A DNA stretch of 64,000 nt, from the NCBI GenBank assembly GCA_039881045.1, contig JAYWVB010000081.1, forward strand, positions 1 to 64,000. The letters are read 5' to 3'. The stretch's first letter is position 1; the number at the start of each line of letters is the position of its first letter. The notes under the pieces were generated by a model that was not told where the DNA came from, did not search any database, and saw only the letters and a list, made by a program, of their open reading frames with translations. The stretch comes from Chaetomium olivaceum. Taxonomy: Eukaryota > Ascomycota > Sordariomycetes > Sordariales > Chaetomiaceae. Shown one piece after another: positions 9,059-20,886 of this stretch. Both the position numbers and the translations under genes were made by a program.

Positions 9059-11683
9059 AGCCATGGCTCTCTCGATAGACAATTGAAACACATTGCCTGT
9101 CACCCTAAGCATTTCAAATCATGAATCGTGAAATGCCTTGGTGACATTGCGACACAGTACTGCTTAAAGCGAGGTGACGAACGTATGTACAATAGCTAGC
9201 ACCCAGTGTAATGCAACATCGCAGCGTTGCCGGTGTAGTATATTGTCTGGGGATGGTCAGGCTCCTCGCTGCCTCCATTGCAACCTGAAGTTATGCAAAG
9301 GCCATTTATATAAATTGTATAATCTGTCTTGAACGACCAGGCAATGAGGCCCGTCGCCCTGTGCAAAGACTTAGGGCTTCAGGCCCTGCCCTGAAGTTCG
9401 TCAAAGTGCTTGCGGTACTTTGTAAATTTTACGGCTGCGTTAGGTTAATACCCACGTTGTTTCTTCGACCATTTCTGCCGCCGCTTCTTCAACTCCTCAA
9501 CATCGAAAATCTCGACCGCGATTTACAGACAATCGCAACGACAGAAGTAACACTGACCCTCATTTGCGGTTTGCTTTAGTCATTCCTAACGGCTTGCTTT
9601 ACCTAGAATTCGATGGTTTCTCCAACCGCCCGATTGGGGCTAACGCTGCTAACGCGAGCTCGGTAACACTTCTGCAAAGGGGGTTTGCCTTTGCAGCCGG
9701 CGGCGCTGAAGCTGCTGCCTTTTTGCAAAATGCGGGAACCAGCCGAAGTCTACTGAAGAGTGCTTGGTCAGGACTTCGGATGGAGGATTGCCTGCTTAAG
9801 CGCGACGAACAGACGGTCACGCAAGAGGGGGGAGGATACTGTCGGGCAAGAGCCTCGGTAAGAGCCTTTACAAGAGCCTGGCCTTGAGAACACTGCCGAG
9901 ACTGTCCAACTAAAGATCGCGGAGGCCGGTGCTATTGCTCCCACCGAGTCATTCGATGACGGGCATTAAGTAGGGTCTTGACAGGGTAAGCAGCCCCTCT
10001 AGCGCAACAAACTTCATCGTGATATCTCCGAGCGAAACAATCGTTGGTCGGATCATCAATCCTTCAACACTGTCGTCCTTGACTTATCCTAACCGAAGCT
10101 CCACCTCCTTCAACAGTTGCAGTGTGTTTGTGACTGTCGCTGCTAGAATCTGCTGCTCTCCGGTATCGGCGGTTGGGTCCCGTGGCCAGGTTCAATTAAG
10201 AACACTGGGAATGAGTGAATAGGCGAGAGGGTTGTCGAGGAACTCGTATCTACGACCGCAACAAGTTAGTTCCCTATCCCAGTAGTCCTTAGCGAGTGTC
10301 TGCGAGTTACGGGGCCACTTCACATCGCCTTCGAGACACGCCAGCCCGCCATTATGCTACCGAGGGAGCCAACAATCAACTGAATGGGCGACCATGGGTA
10401 GATGGCACAACTGAGGCGGAGAATCGCTGTCGAGTCTTCGTAATCGAATTCGGCGACGAGGCTGCGGATGTGTACGATGCATCAAAGACAAGCGGCTGCC
10501 ACCTTTACTGAGCGGCCGAGATGGTGCTGTTGGATTCGCCATATGGAACTGTCTTGCGGAAACCAGTGTTGGAAGTTGTGGCGCTTGAAACACGGAAGCC
10601 TGGTTGCCGATGCTTTAGTGTCAGAGGTGTTCCAGAGGCTGAACAAGAAGCTATTAAAAGGAGGCCAGGGCGATGCCCGCCACTGAGAGAAAAATCAATC
10701 AATTCTTTCTCCCCATCTTTCCGTCTGAATGTCGTTTCCAACAGGTGCTCCGGATGTGCATAAACTTGAAGGGGAAATTGGCTGTCGACTCTTTTCGTGG
10801 CTGAATGGGTGTACTACATCTATGCGATGACCGAGAAGACTCGGATGTCGAGATCTCGAGTTGAATGAACGAGGCGTGGCCGTGTTCGCTGTTCCAAAAA
10901 GCAGTGATCGGATTTCGCTTTCCTGATTTCCAAGGCACGGTCCCCGCCGCTCTTCGAGGAAGGCACTAACATGGAGATTGAACTCAAACACACCGGTGAC
11001 TACAACCGGGACGTGAAGCTTCGACTTGGATGCCCGGGTTAAATACAAGAGATCAAATACAGTATCTGTTCCGTATATTAGATGGGACCTGGAGAAGGAA
11101 AAGGAAGACCACTCCCAGACGGAGCAATAGGTCCGAGAACGCTGGAAGGGATCAACCTTCAGTCCGACTTCTTTTGCTTATGCGGTGTATGTCCAAACAG
11201 AATAATGCCTAATAGGAGCTCTGTTTGGTAGGGTTTTGGTGTGGAAGGCCTGAGCTGGAGCCGGAGATAGAGCCTGAGGACCGCGCCCGGACTCAGCAAC
11301 AAAGATACGAGCTCAATTTATCCAGAGCGACCAGTGATGAAGCTTTGAGGAAACTACCTTACCTAGTGGGATACTTTTGTCGGAGAAAAATGGAATGTGA
11401 AGAAAGATAAGAGAAGGCAGTAAAAACCAAAAGAAAAGGGGAAAGACAGGAAAGAAGGTAAGCTCAATGAATGTAAACTAAATAAGAAAACAAGAAAGAA
11501 GAAATACAAGAAAATAAAGTGAAAGAAAGAGAAGCGGAAGAAGGAAACATGGGCGTTGATGTAATGGGGGGCATTTTTGGACAAACCTGTGTTACGGCAT
11601 GGGGGTCACGGGTTAAGATCACAGTGGTACCGGCATAGAAGATTGACAAATAGTTAGTTACGGGAAAAGCAGTATACTCTCAT
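9059..11683. other. Gene-poor interval with purine-rich tract
   Basis: About 2.6 kb in which no gene is supported. Several frames of 60-117 codons exist, but none shows a family motif, signal peptide or consistent splicing. The segment 11397-11550 is a strongly strand-biased A/G tract of about 150 bp (runs such as gaaagaaagagaagcgg) just beyond the end of the degenerate element at 11684. Confidence 0.5.
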
Positions 11684-13896
11684 CTATCGTAGTGGAGGTA
11701 ACCTAACTGCCGGCCTCTCCTGATATCCGAAGAAATCGTCGTCAGCATCACGGGTGCTGTGAGACAAGTACCAACGCGGATTGTAGTCGGCTTCAGGGCT
11801 GGTTATCTCGTCCTCGTCGTCGGGCTGGCTCTGCTGGGGAGCGGCATCGCCTTTGCCGAGCTCCATGTCTTCTCCCTCGGTCTGAGCTGAGTCGATTGGG
11901 CTCTCTCATTGACACGACGGCTAATCGTTGGCGCAGTATCAATGTCGAAAATGTCAACACAGCCACCGGGACTTTCGGATAGAGCCCTCAATGCCAGTTG
12001 GTTCTGTGGCCGCTCCTGAGGCGACAAAGGGTTCTCGGAGCGGGCGCGTTTCCGTGGGTTATCCGACGAAGTGGGGTTGGTTTCCGAGGGTCCCTGTCTC
12101 TTCTGACCTCGGAGGGTATATTGGGTTTCGGGAATCCCTTCCTCTTCAACAGCAGTGCCAGTTCCCTCGTCCTCCTTTATGTGGGGAACCTGAAGTTCAT
12201 CGCGGTGTTGCGTATTGGGAACCTCGGGTTCTTTAGAGGTCTGAATGACAACTTCGCCGTCAGCCTGTGTACCATCAGCCGGAGGGTTGCCGAGAGTCCC
12301 GCGTGAGGCCTTGGCTAGTTTTGCCTTCTAGGCAAGTCTTTCGCGCTCGCAGATGATACTGTATTCGCGGAGGGCGGGTAGATCTTTGGCCAGCGAGTAG
12401 TCTTTAGCAGACCGGCGGCCGTGGATTCCGCGACCATAGACATCGAGCGGCAAGAAATAAAGAAATCCGATATGGGCCATGGAGTCGAGTCCCTTTTCGA
12501 TAAGCTCGAGATGGCGGCGGTGGACCAGGAATGGTTCAGATGCACTGCGGACTGCCTGGGGCGCGGGGGCCCGGGGTTCGCCTGAACGCTCGGACTTTGC
12601 CATCTTCGCGATAGCCTGGAACAGGGCATCCCAGGGCGAGGGGTCGACGCCGGTATTGCGGTTAAATTTGTCGAGCTCGGAGGCGGGCAACTCCTTGTGT
12701 AGCTGCCGGCGAAGTTCGACGGGCGTTCCGGTTGGGTTGTAGTCTTTTGCGTTTGAGCAGCTCGGTTAGGAAGCCGTGGCGTCCCCGCACCTCTATATCC
12801 TATGGGCTGTTATCATTGGTATCAACAATGACGGTGTACTGGATTGCGGCAGCCAGGGGTGCCGTGCTGCCATTCCATATGGGATGTACCATGAGCGCTG
12901 TCAAGGATCTGTAGAACGGCGCGCTCTAGACCGGCCTCTGACCTCTAGCAAGGGCGCGGTTCTGGTCGACGTCATATGCGAGGTCGAATCGGTAACTGAT
13001 GATGTCTTCGGGGAGGTATCGCATTAGTCGCAGGGAATACTTGTAAAGCGTGAGGAGCTCTTTGTTTCCTGTAACGTTGAGTAGTTGGCCCCTTTGGTAG
13101 TACCTCAGCCAGTCCCGATCCACAGTATCACGGTCCTTAACCGTCTAGTGAGGTCCGAGGGGTATTCTTGGGAGGAGAGCTTGGATATCGGTGAGTCCGG
13201 GGACCATTGGCCGCTTGTTGGTCAGCCATCGCTGTGTTTGCTTGGCAATCCGCGGTGTTTCCCGCACGAGGCGCCTTAGTCTCGCGGTTAACTCGATTGG
13301 AGCGTCCTTGAACTGTAAGGACCCGTTGTGAACTGTTAGCTCGTCGTTGCTGGCGTTACTACGCGGTCCCCGGCCCCGTCGCGCCGGTTTGCGCTGGGTC
13401 TGCGCGCGTGGGGGTGGTGGATAATCGCTCTCGCTGTCGTCCGCACCAGTTTCGACGAAAGGGTCGTCACTGTCGTCTTGCACTTCCGGCTGATCGTCCT
13501 CTTCGACCTTAGGCGGGACCGTTCGAAACTCCTCGCGGGCGGTAGCACGTATTGTGTAAAGTTCGACCACCACAACTGACCCTTCGGCTGCTGGCGTCCC
13601 TGTCGCTGGTCTTTCAACCGCTGGTGCTTCGGCCGCTGGCAATTCGACCGCTCTCTCAGCCACTGGGCCTTTCGCCGTTTGCGCCGCGGACTTTTGGGTC
13701 GCCAGTGCCTCGGTCAGCCTCTCAGCTGTATTGCGCTCCTCGTCGAAGTCGGTAATTTCATTGCGGTGTTCTCGGCGGTGCCGGAAACGATCTGATCCGA
13801 CTGAAACCAGTCTGATTGTGGTTTGCGAAAATAGTGGCTTGTGGTTGTGGTTTCGGTTGTTGATGCGGTGGAGGTGGGGTTTGAATTTCCGGAATC
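11684..13896 (-). pseudogene. Degenerate coding element (~700 codons), unknown family, RIP-like nonsense codons
   Basis: A long minus-strand coding region reads almost continuously from about 13896 to a stop at 11684. It is broken by four in-frame TAG codons (near 13145, 12926, 12800 and 12328) and at least two frame changes (about 12740 and about 11880). The best-preserved blocks are RDWLRYYQRGQLLNVTGNK, RYLPEDIISYRFDLAYDVDQ and FLYFLPLDVYGRGIHGRR, followed by an acidic, Pro/Gln-rich tail. No ATG is credible at the 5' end. I do not recognise the family: no reverse transcriptase, transposase DDE or integrase motif is visible, so a transposon origin is only inferred from the decay and the gene-poor setting. 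Every nonsense codon can be explained as CAG to TAG, a CpA-to-TpA change. Confidence 0.65.
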
Positions 13897-14902
13897 GTTA
13901 TCGTTTCACGCACTGTGTAACGGCCTCGATTCTTTCTCAACCCAATATGGATTAAGTTTTCACCATTTGATCAGCATGGGATAAACAAAACATCAATGCC
14001 CTCTGATGATTACTCATTTATCACCTCTAGCAAATGCTGGTGAGCGAGGCTTCTTATAGCAAACGACGCGCGATAGCCCCTGAGTCAATTCATAGCGAGA
14101 TTGCCGATGAATAATAAACTGTATACCTTGAATACCTCTATACCAGCAATTTTGATTCTGCTGCTTCCGGGACTCTCTAGCTTTATCGCGGAGGTTCAGG
14201 ACTAGTATTTTAATATTACCAGGTATTGGAGGTCGTGTTGTTAGAGCCTCGCCGTTGCCATGCTACCTTTTTAAAACACGGCTACCAGTGCTTACCTGAC
14301 CCTGCGAGCTCTTCTTTGGATCGCGAGACAACCTTTACAAGCCACTACAACACGCTTGATAAAACGGATCAACGCATAAAAAGACGCAGCCCTGAGTTTT
14401 CGGGCTATACAAGATTCAAGGTGTTGAGATCCAATGAACGGAATCAGATATCAAAGCTTACCTGATCAAATACTCGATTCGCCCCGAACGGAATTGTGAC
14501 GGGCGAGTGTAACCCCGACGTAGAGTGATCGACAAAGAAGGCTCGTAACCCAAAACCTAGCGGGATTGGGGGCGGTTATACGCACATAGCGTTACATTAA
14601 CCATAGAACCACACTATTGGAGCGCATAGTGCTGGGTAGCCACATTGATGCTAGGGACCCCATGTTTGCAAGACGATACCTGGGACTGTGAGCGATGCGA
14701 ACCAAGATTCCAGTCCTTTACGCGTCCCCTTTCGTTCTTCAGTTTTGAATGGTCATGGCCCAGTTTTCGCCCGGAGCAATACCATCCGCCATAATGCTTT
14801 TATAGATAAACACAGCTCCGAGGCTCTCCTGTTTCATGCCTACTTTGTCCTCCTCACAACTCCATACTCTTATTCAGAATCCTACCGAAGCTAGGAAACG
14901 AA
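13897..14902. other. Gene-free interval, moderately AT-rich
   Basis: About 1 kb with no supported gene. Composition is more AT-rich than the flanking genes, especially at 13950-14170, in keeping with decayed repeat DNA. The right end is the promoter and leader of the esterase at 14903. Confidence 0.5.
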
Positions 14903-15886
14903 ATGCGTCTTTCCGGGTTTGCAGCAGGCCTGACGGCTCTCGCAGGCGCTCAAGCTGCCGTCATCGGCGAGCAAGACCAGCTCGTCAAGCGCGCGTCCCT
15001 CACCCAAGTGCAAAACTTTGGCGATAACCCATCGGGCATCAAGATGTTCATCTATGTCCCCGCCAACCTGCAGGCAAAACCGCCCGTCGTGCTGGTGCTG
15101 CACGCCTGTGCCTGGACGGCGAACGCCTTCTTCGGGACTACAAAATATGGCCAGTTGGCTGATCAGTACGGCTACGTGTTGATCTACGGCCAAACGCCCA
15201 CCGATGGGGCATGTTGGGATGTCTCGTCCAAGGAGACGCTGACCCATGATGGCGGCGGCGACAGCACGGGACTAGCCAACATGGTTAGGTACGCCTTGGA
15301 GAAGTATAACGGTGACACTAGCCGGGTCTTTGTGACGGGCGAGTCATCGGGTGCTATGATGACGGTTAGTATTTCTCCGACTTCGAGTTCACTGCTCACT
15401 CCGAGGCCGTGTTGCTAACACGAGACATCGAAACAGCAAGTCATGGCTGCCGCATACCCCGACCTGTTTGCGGCCGCCTCTGAGTTCAGTGGAGAGCCGG
15501 CCGGGTGCTTTTATACTGGTACGGTCAGAGGCTGGAACAGCCAGTGCGCCGGCGGACAGGTCCACCACACGGCAGAGGAATGGGCGTCAACTGTCCACGA
15601 CATGTATCCCGGTTACAACGGCCAGTATCCCAAGATGCAGGTCTTCCACGGCGACGTCGACGCGACCCTCCACATTAACAGTTTCAACGAGTCTATCAAG
15701 GAGTGGTCTGGCGTATTTGGCTACTCTGGCAACCCGGCTCAGGCGCTGGCGCTGGAGAACAACCCAGGAAGCAGGCTAACCAAGTACATTTATGGTGAAC
15801 GCCTGCAGGGCATCTGGGGTCATGGTTTCGGTCACGTCGTGCCAACTAACGAGACGGAAGCGCTGACCTGGTTTGGGATTATCTGA
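14903..15886 (+). CDS. Secreted acetylxylan/feruloyl esterase, carbohydrate esterase family 1
   Basis: A protein of 303 residues from exons 14903-15364 and 15437-15886 (72-nt intron, phase 0; junction GAMMT|QVMAA). A signal peptide (MRLSGFAAGLTALAGAQA) is followed by a possible Kex2-type KR site. The alpha/beta-hydrolase features of CE1 are present: VVLVLHACAWTANAFF after the first strands, the nucleophile elbow GESSGAM with its catalytic Ser, the Asp in VFHGDVDATLH, and the His in the C-terminal GHGFGHVVP. There is no carbohydrate-binding module. It removes acetyl (or possibly feruloyl) groups from xylan outside the cell; acetylxylan esterase is the likelier call from the overall pattern. 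Confidence 0.92.
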
Positions 15887-17066
15887 GGGGCATGGACCAC
15901 ACCCGGCTTTGCGAAGCTTTTCAGCATTGTATAGATTGATCCGTAGTTTGCAAGCGTCCTTATACACTTGAGGTTTGTCCCGGATTTTCACCTCGCTCGT
16001 GGCAGAACCCGCTAGCTTTTCGAACTACTCGACCATTCTAGCAACCTACCGTATTGTTTATCGCACCTTTCAAACTCGAGGAATCCGACCTGCTCTCTAG
16101 TGCTGGTGGCATCCAGCCTCCGGCACTTAGGTTTCGACCTTAGCGGAAACACCAAAGCTCCCGGATTCGCTCTTGTCATTAAGAGATGGATTAAATTTCA
16201 ACACAATTTAATGGCGTTTCCCTTCTAATTACTTGAACTGTGCACCTTCTACGACGTTGCCATTAGATCATGCTGTGTGGTGATGTCCCGCGTGCCTAAG
16301 TTGTGGCCATATTAATGCTTATATCTCGTTGAGACCCGACTAGACTTAGCTATGGGTATTGAAGGTGCATAAATACCGCGCTGTGCTCTGGGGATTCGAT
16401 GCGGCGAAACTCATTGCTCCGTACACCGCGGACCACTACGAGAGTATTAAAGGCGGCTGTTCTACCATTCTCGCGTGGTGAGAGTGTAAATGGCTGTGGG
16501 ATAGTGTGGAGAGGTAAATATATGTGACTGGTGGTGAAGGATTATAGACAAATGTATTAGTTAACGGTTTGTTTCTAATGTTAGTTGATGTAAAACATCC
16601 CATTCTGCCCAGGCAGATATTACTAACCACCACTCTAAACGTAAAGAAAAGGTACTCAGGCTTCTCAAATATAGATACTTGTAATCGAAAGTGCCAAACG
16701 TAGAGTATTCTTCTAGCTCTATAGGGCGATTTGTTATATAAACTCGTAGCGTTAGGGTTACTTATTTTTTGGGGGATGTTTGGATAAGATATCTTAATCT
16801 TCGTTGCATCGTAGCTGGAAGATTCCCGAGAAGGTTTAAAATGGGTTTGGTATATTATGGCCCAACTATGCTTTGGAAGTTGTACTAAGGAGATATGGCA
16901 TTCCCTCTCAGCCCTTTCACCCGGTTAACAACATCGATCTGCAAGGAATGAGAAATTCGGTTACTACTTTTCTACACACTAAACACGGCTACTCCTCGCC
17001 TATCCGATTATTCAACACATTCTATACGCTCATAAACAACACCCTGAATTAGGAGCTTCCTCTAGG
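15887..17066. other. Gene-free interval, AT-rich, with a diverged repeat copy
   Basis: About 1.2 kb without supported genes. The part 16200-17050 is AT-rich for this window and contains no credible frame. A copy of a dispersed repeat lies at about 16069-16171 (see the related copy at 18707). Confidence 0.5.
16069..16171 (+). repeat. Dispersed repeat, copy 1
   Basis: Shares tcaaactcgaggaat, ctagtgctg, gtccagc-like and agctcccg words in the same order as 18707-18806, with scattered substitutions. This copy has no open frame, while the other reads through as protein-like sequence. Confidence 0.55.
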
Positions 17067-18287
17067 TCACCTATTTGGTGAGCCCTTCAGTTCGTTGGCA
17101 TCCTGCAGTTCGTGCCACCTCGTCGGAACGGCGTCGGGGTTTAGCTCGGCCGCCGAGATTGCGACGTGGCCTCGAAACTCGGACGGGCCATTGCCTGGGC
17201 CGTGAGCTACAACGCTGTTATCCGCGTGTAACTCGGGGTGTGTCCAGAGATGTGCGGCTCTAGTGCTGCTCTCAAGCTCGGCGTTTGTTGTTGGCTGGTT
17301 TAGGCTGCTGTGATCCACAAGATCCCCCATAACTTTGGGTTGCTCGGTTTCCGCTTCCTCCATCGGATGTAGAGATATATACCCATACCAATGGCAACGG
17401 CGACAAGGGGCAAGATTACGCAAATCGCTATAAGGGCAGGCCGAGACAATGCTTCATCGTCCTCATTACTCGGCTGCCCTCCGATGCCCTCGTTAGCCTC
17501 GCTAGTCTGCTCCCCTCGGCTGCTCTCGCCGGTCTGTGCCCCTCGGCTGCCCTCGTCGGCCGCGCCAGTTGGCTCCCCCTGAATTAAAAGAATTCCAGTA
17601 GCATCGAGCCCCCTTATATTGAAAGACTCCGATACGGTGATCTCTGTGCGGATCGTATTGCAATCCCGCCAAGTGCTGCCAGGAACCGTCACCCCAGTGA
17701 TAACCTCGCGAACAGTAGCCGTAGATGTGCACATGTTTCCAAAGCTAGTATCACGTTTATAACCCCTAGTCGCTATCAATTAGCATATGAATTTTTGTAG
17801 CGGAGATAGCTAGTTAGCTAACTAGACTCGTCTGTCCGTTACTTACGTTGGACAGCACATCACTGCTGTTTGACCAGCCTTGAGCATTTCCCACATATCC
17901 TGGAGGCCATAGAAAGAAAACGAAGAGGTAAAGCCCTCATGCCGATTTACCGTATATACGGTGGCCCAACCGTACGGGCAGAAAAGGCCGGGTGAGAATG
18001 CATGCGTGGTTGCAGTGCCCGTTGACGATCGCCACAGACGAAACCACCCCTCGGGAAAGCAAGAGCTGTCTATTTCTCCGACGAGATGATTACTAGTATC
18101 AGTAGTGCATTTGACGCCCCAGTTAGCGTGAAAGCCAAACCATCCGTACTTGGCTGCTAATTCGCCGTACTCTATAAGAAGGAGGGTTGAACAGCTCGGG
18201 GGGGGTGAAGATGGTTGTTAAGGGGCCGTAGTTAACGGTCGTCGTTATAACGCCGAAATCATCGGTCGGATGGACTGTCGAGGACAT
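17067..18287 (-). CDS. Single-pass membrane protein with cysteine-containing ectodomain (two apparent frameshifts)
   Basis: A start at 18287, exon 18287-17847, an 81-nt intron and exon 17765-17067 give a fungal single-pass protein, about 380 residues if the frame is repaired. The ectodomain contains NYGPLTTIFTPP, KYGWFGFHANWGVKC, FCPYGWATVYTV and AVMCCPTGY across the splice. It is followed by a Glu/Gly/Ser-rich stalk, one transmembrane helix (ALIAICVILPLVAVAIGMGI), a basic stop-transfer (RWRKRK) and a cytosolic tail ending near VPTRWHELQ. Two one-base breaks are needed: one too many in the 8-G run at 18198-18205, and one too few near the ttt at 17348-17350. The family is known to me only as an uncharacterised surface protein. 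Sequence error or a real pseudogene are both possible. Confidence 0.65.
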
Positions 18288-18706
18288 CGTGCTAGTAGAT
18301 GGTAATGTTTGAGGGATAAAGTAGAGTCTTTCTGGAAGCCGGAAGTTGGAGCATTGACTTGACGACTATAAAGGTACCCTAGCGAGACAATGTGATTTCT
18401 AAATGGTTGTTGGTGGCTGGCTGTGCTGGATGCAGCCAAGACGGAAGCGTCTATCATTAGCTATAGATCGTTATGGACGGAGAGATAATGTCCGTGTAAA
18501 ACCAATCAAAGTTCTCCAAAGACCTCCAACTCCCCCGGCAGCTGACAAGGAATTAATATCGTGCTGGAGCTGCGCCGCTCAGCTTTGGGAGGGGAGCTCC
18601 ATCTGTCAAAAACGACAGGTATACGCAAAAGCGTCATTGTATATACCTAAGGCTTTTCTCGGAGCCTGACCTGGCTGATTCCAGGTTCCGATGTCTTGTG
18701 TATAGA

Positions 18707-18806
18707 ACCCGTCAAACTCGAGGAATGCTACCCGCTTTCTAGTGCTGACGGCGTCCAGCTTCGTCCGATCAGGTTTCCCCTTGGCGGCGACTCCAGAGCT
18801 CCCGAG
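18707..18806 (+). repeat. Dispersed repeat, copy 2
   Basis: Counterpart of the copy at 16069. This copy reads in one frame as KLEECYPLSSADGVQLRPIR and onward to a stop near 18930, suggesting it derives from a coding sequence. Direct orientation, about 2.6 kb from copy 1. Confidence 0.55.
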
Positions 18807-19138
18807 TTTGACCTCGAGATCCAGGAGGAGCCGGCCACTGTCCTTCTAGACCTGCTTTTCCATCGCCTCCTTCGGCCCTATAAGCGTTTGATCCGAACGT
18901 CCTTCGCGTTCTCCCTCCCCTTCCCCTTCTAGGCTTGTTTTTCCATCAACTACTTGGACTTTGTGAGACTTAGGGGTGGAGTATTCTTCGTCTTCTCCTT
19001 GTCTTCCTATTACAACTTCTCCATTACCTCCTTTGACCCCATCGTATGCGTCTTGCGTAGCGGCTTCTTCATCTTATCCTTCTCTTCAATACTTGTATTA
19101 TCTTACAGTGGTCTTCTTGGATCACTCAACCCTGGTAA

Positions 19139-19252
19139 CACTTAACCATGATCCTATATTGACCCTAATCCTAACCATGACCCGAATCCTAACCGCAACC
19201 CGAATCCTAACCTGACCCTAGCCTAACCCCAGCCTAACCCTAACCGTAGGTC
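19139..19252. repeat. Degenerate telomere-like tract (CCCTAA-related)
   Basis: About 110 bp are built of variants of CCTAA(C): ccctaatcctaacc, cccgaatcctaacc and tgaccctagcctaaccc follow each other and end with a clean cctaaccctaacc. The unit matches the fungal telomere repeat TTAGGG read on the opposite strand. It is preceded by a pyrimidine-rich stretch (about 18890-19130). No terminal structure is seen, so it is interstitial. Confidence 0.75.
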
Positions 19253-20451
19253 CATTCTAAATGCCAATATCTTGCTCGTCCTACCCAAGCACACATATCA
19301 CACAGTGCCATGTTGGCCCGTTTGTTGGCAAGTTGCTTCTAGCAAGGGCCCTACCCCAGCAGCCCTAAGTCCCTACTTCAACAGTCTAACACGTTCAAAA
19401 TCAAAGAAACCAAGATGATTAGACAAAGACGATTTTCGCCAACCCTTTCTGTTTAACAACCACTGTCCGTTGAGTTGCAGATTTTGGCAATACCCCTCCG
19501 TGCCCTCCCAATGTCTCGGTCCTCGTAACTTTCGACTCCGGTCTTGAAAGACTGGGCCCCGAACTCTCCTTGGTTGACTCGAGGGAGGCAGGGGGAAAAC
19601 TAGAAATTGTGATTGTTGAATGTCGGTAACGGGATGGTAAAAGAAAGTCTCAGAGTTAGGGCTGGTGGTTGAACGAGGGGTGGTATGGTATCACGGTAGG
19701 GTTCGAATTGGGTCGGAGACGGAACTGCACGTTCCAAGTTTTTGAGCATCATGATCAGAGTGGGATTGGGGGTAGGCCCACGGATGAGATACACCGTCTG
19801 CCTCACCTGAAGCCTGTCCGCACATTCTCATGGGCGGTGGACTTCGGGTTGTGGCTGCCTATAGGGAGGAACTCCCGGACGGCCGCGCGTCCTCGATTGT
19901 CAAACGTACTCACGGCAAAGGTGCTGCCAATGTCTACGGCTAGCCGCTTGAGCAACTCGTCCTCGACGTCCATATGGGCGAAGTAGATGAGAGTGAATTT
20001 GCCCAGACTCGCTACGAAGTCCCACCGACAATCTACAAGCATCTGACTGTGCCATGCTGCTTCGTATGCCACAGTAAGGGTGAAGCGAAGCTGCTGTGTT
20101 AGCCACAACGCCACTATGCATGATTATGCACGATTACCTCCGCGCTCAAACCGTGACATCCAATCGCTCCCCCGAGAACCCGTAAATGAAACCGTTCCTT
20201 CTCCGCTTCCTGTACATTGTACACCTCAGATACTCATCGTTGAAGCTTTGCTTCAGCTACTCTGTTCCTCTTGTCTGAGACCAGTTCATCCCACGGTTAC
20301 CAATCCATTGGCAGATCCGCCCGCGTCATCTTCATCAGAACACGAAATGTTTCCCTCACCGCATACTAGATACACCTCCGCCATTCCAATGGCATAGGCA
20401 GTTCTGGCACAAGTGGGACGTTGTTAACAATTAACCCTAAAAGACAGTGGG
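19253..20451. other. Gene-free interval
   Basis: About 1.2 kb without a supported gene. A minus-strand open frame at 20114-19803 has fairly protein-like composition but no start context, family motif or splice partner, so it is not called. Confidence 0.45.
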
Positions 20452-20886
20452 TTAATGGCGGAGCACATACCCCGAGGCCGTCTCGCTTCCGCAAGGGACA
20501 GACTGATTGAATGTGAATACTGCTATATTCAGATTGATTTGTAGCCATATGTGAAAGGTGTCGTCTTCCGGGGTACCATTCATTTCACAAATGTAGTTGG
20601 CACGCAAGCTGCAGGTGACGCGTTCGGTGATGTTTGTCAGTGTGTTGGTGACTGTCCAAGAGGCGCTCCCGGGCTCGACCAGCAGGTCAGTCGTGTGCGT
20701 CACATTGACCTGTTTGACCAGCCATAGATCCTCAATAGTGGCACCGTCAGCACAGGCCGGAGCCTCGCTTTTGATCACTACCGACGTTGCCGAGCTCCGA
20801 GATGGTGTTGGAGTTGCGTTGACAGCGTGACACCACAACGTGCCCGCTGCAAGGGCTGCGGCAAACATGGACCGCAACGACTTCAT
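20452..20886 (-). CDS. Small secreted protein
   Basis: A single-exon protein of 144 residues. Residues 1-24 form a signal peptide (hydrophobic core FAAALAAGTLWC, ending VNA). The mature chain has several Asn-X-Ser/Thr sites (NVT, NIT, NQS) and cysteines at about 45, 94, 102 and 134, with LDL-like beta segments (ASWTVTNTLTN, FHIWLQINLN). Start context on the minus strand is good (ttaccATGaag). A gtatgt near the 3' end could suggest an intron, but the nearest acceptor leaves only 34 nt, so it is not used. Unknown function; wall protein, enzyme inhibitor and effector-like roles cannot be told apart. Confidence 0.75.
   Translation of the reverse strand: MKSLRSMFAAALAAGTLWCHAVNATPTPSRSSATSVVIKSEAPACADGATIEDLWLVKQVNVTHTTDLLVEPGSASWTVTNTLTNITERVTCSLRANYICEMNGTPEDDTFHIWLQINLNIAVFTFNQSVPCGSETASGYVLRH

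Noticed and set aside
10296..11048. Several overlapping 70-117-codon frames on both strands
   Set aside because: They conflict with each other, have no motifs and vary in phase, as expected of non-coding sequence.
19803..20114. 103-codon minus-strand frame with protein-like composition
   Set aside because: No start context, no recognised domain and no partner exon; could be a relic but cannot be supported.
20424..20470. Possible intron at the 3' end of the small secreted protein
   Set aside because: The interval between donor and acceptor is only 34 nt, below normal fungal intron size.
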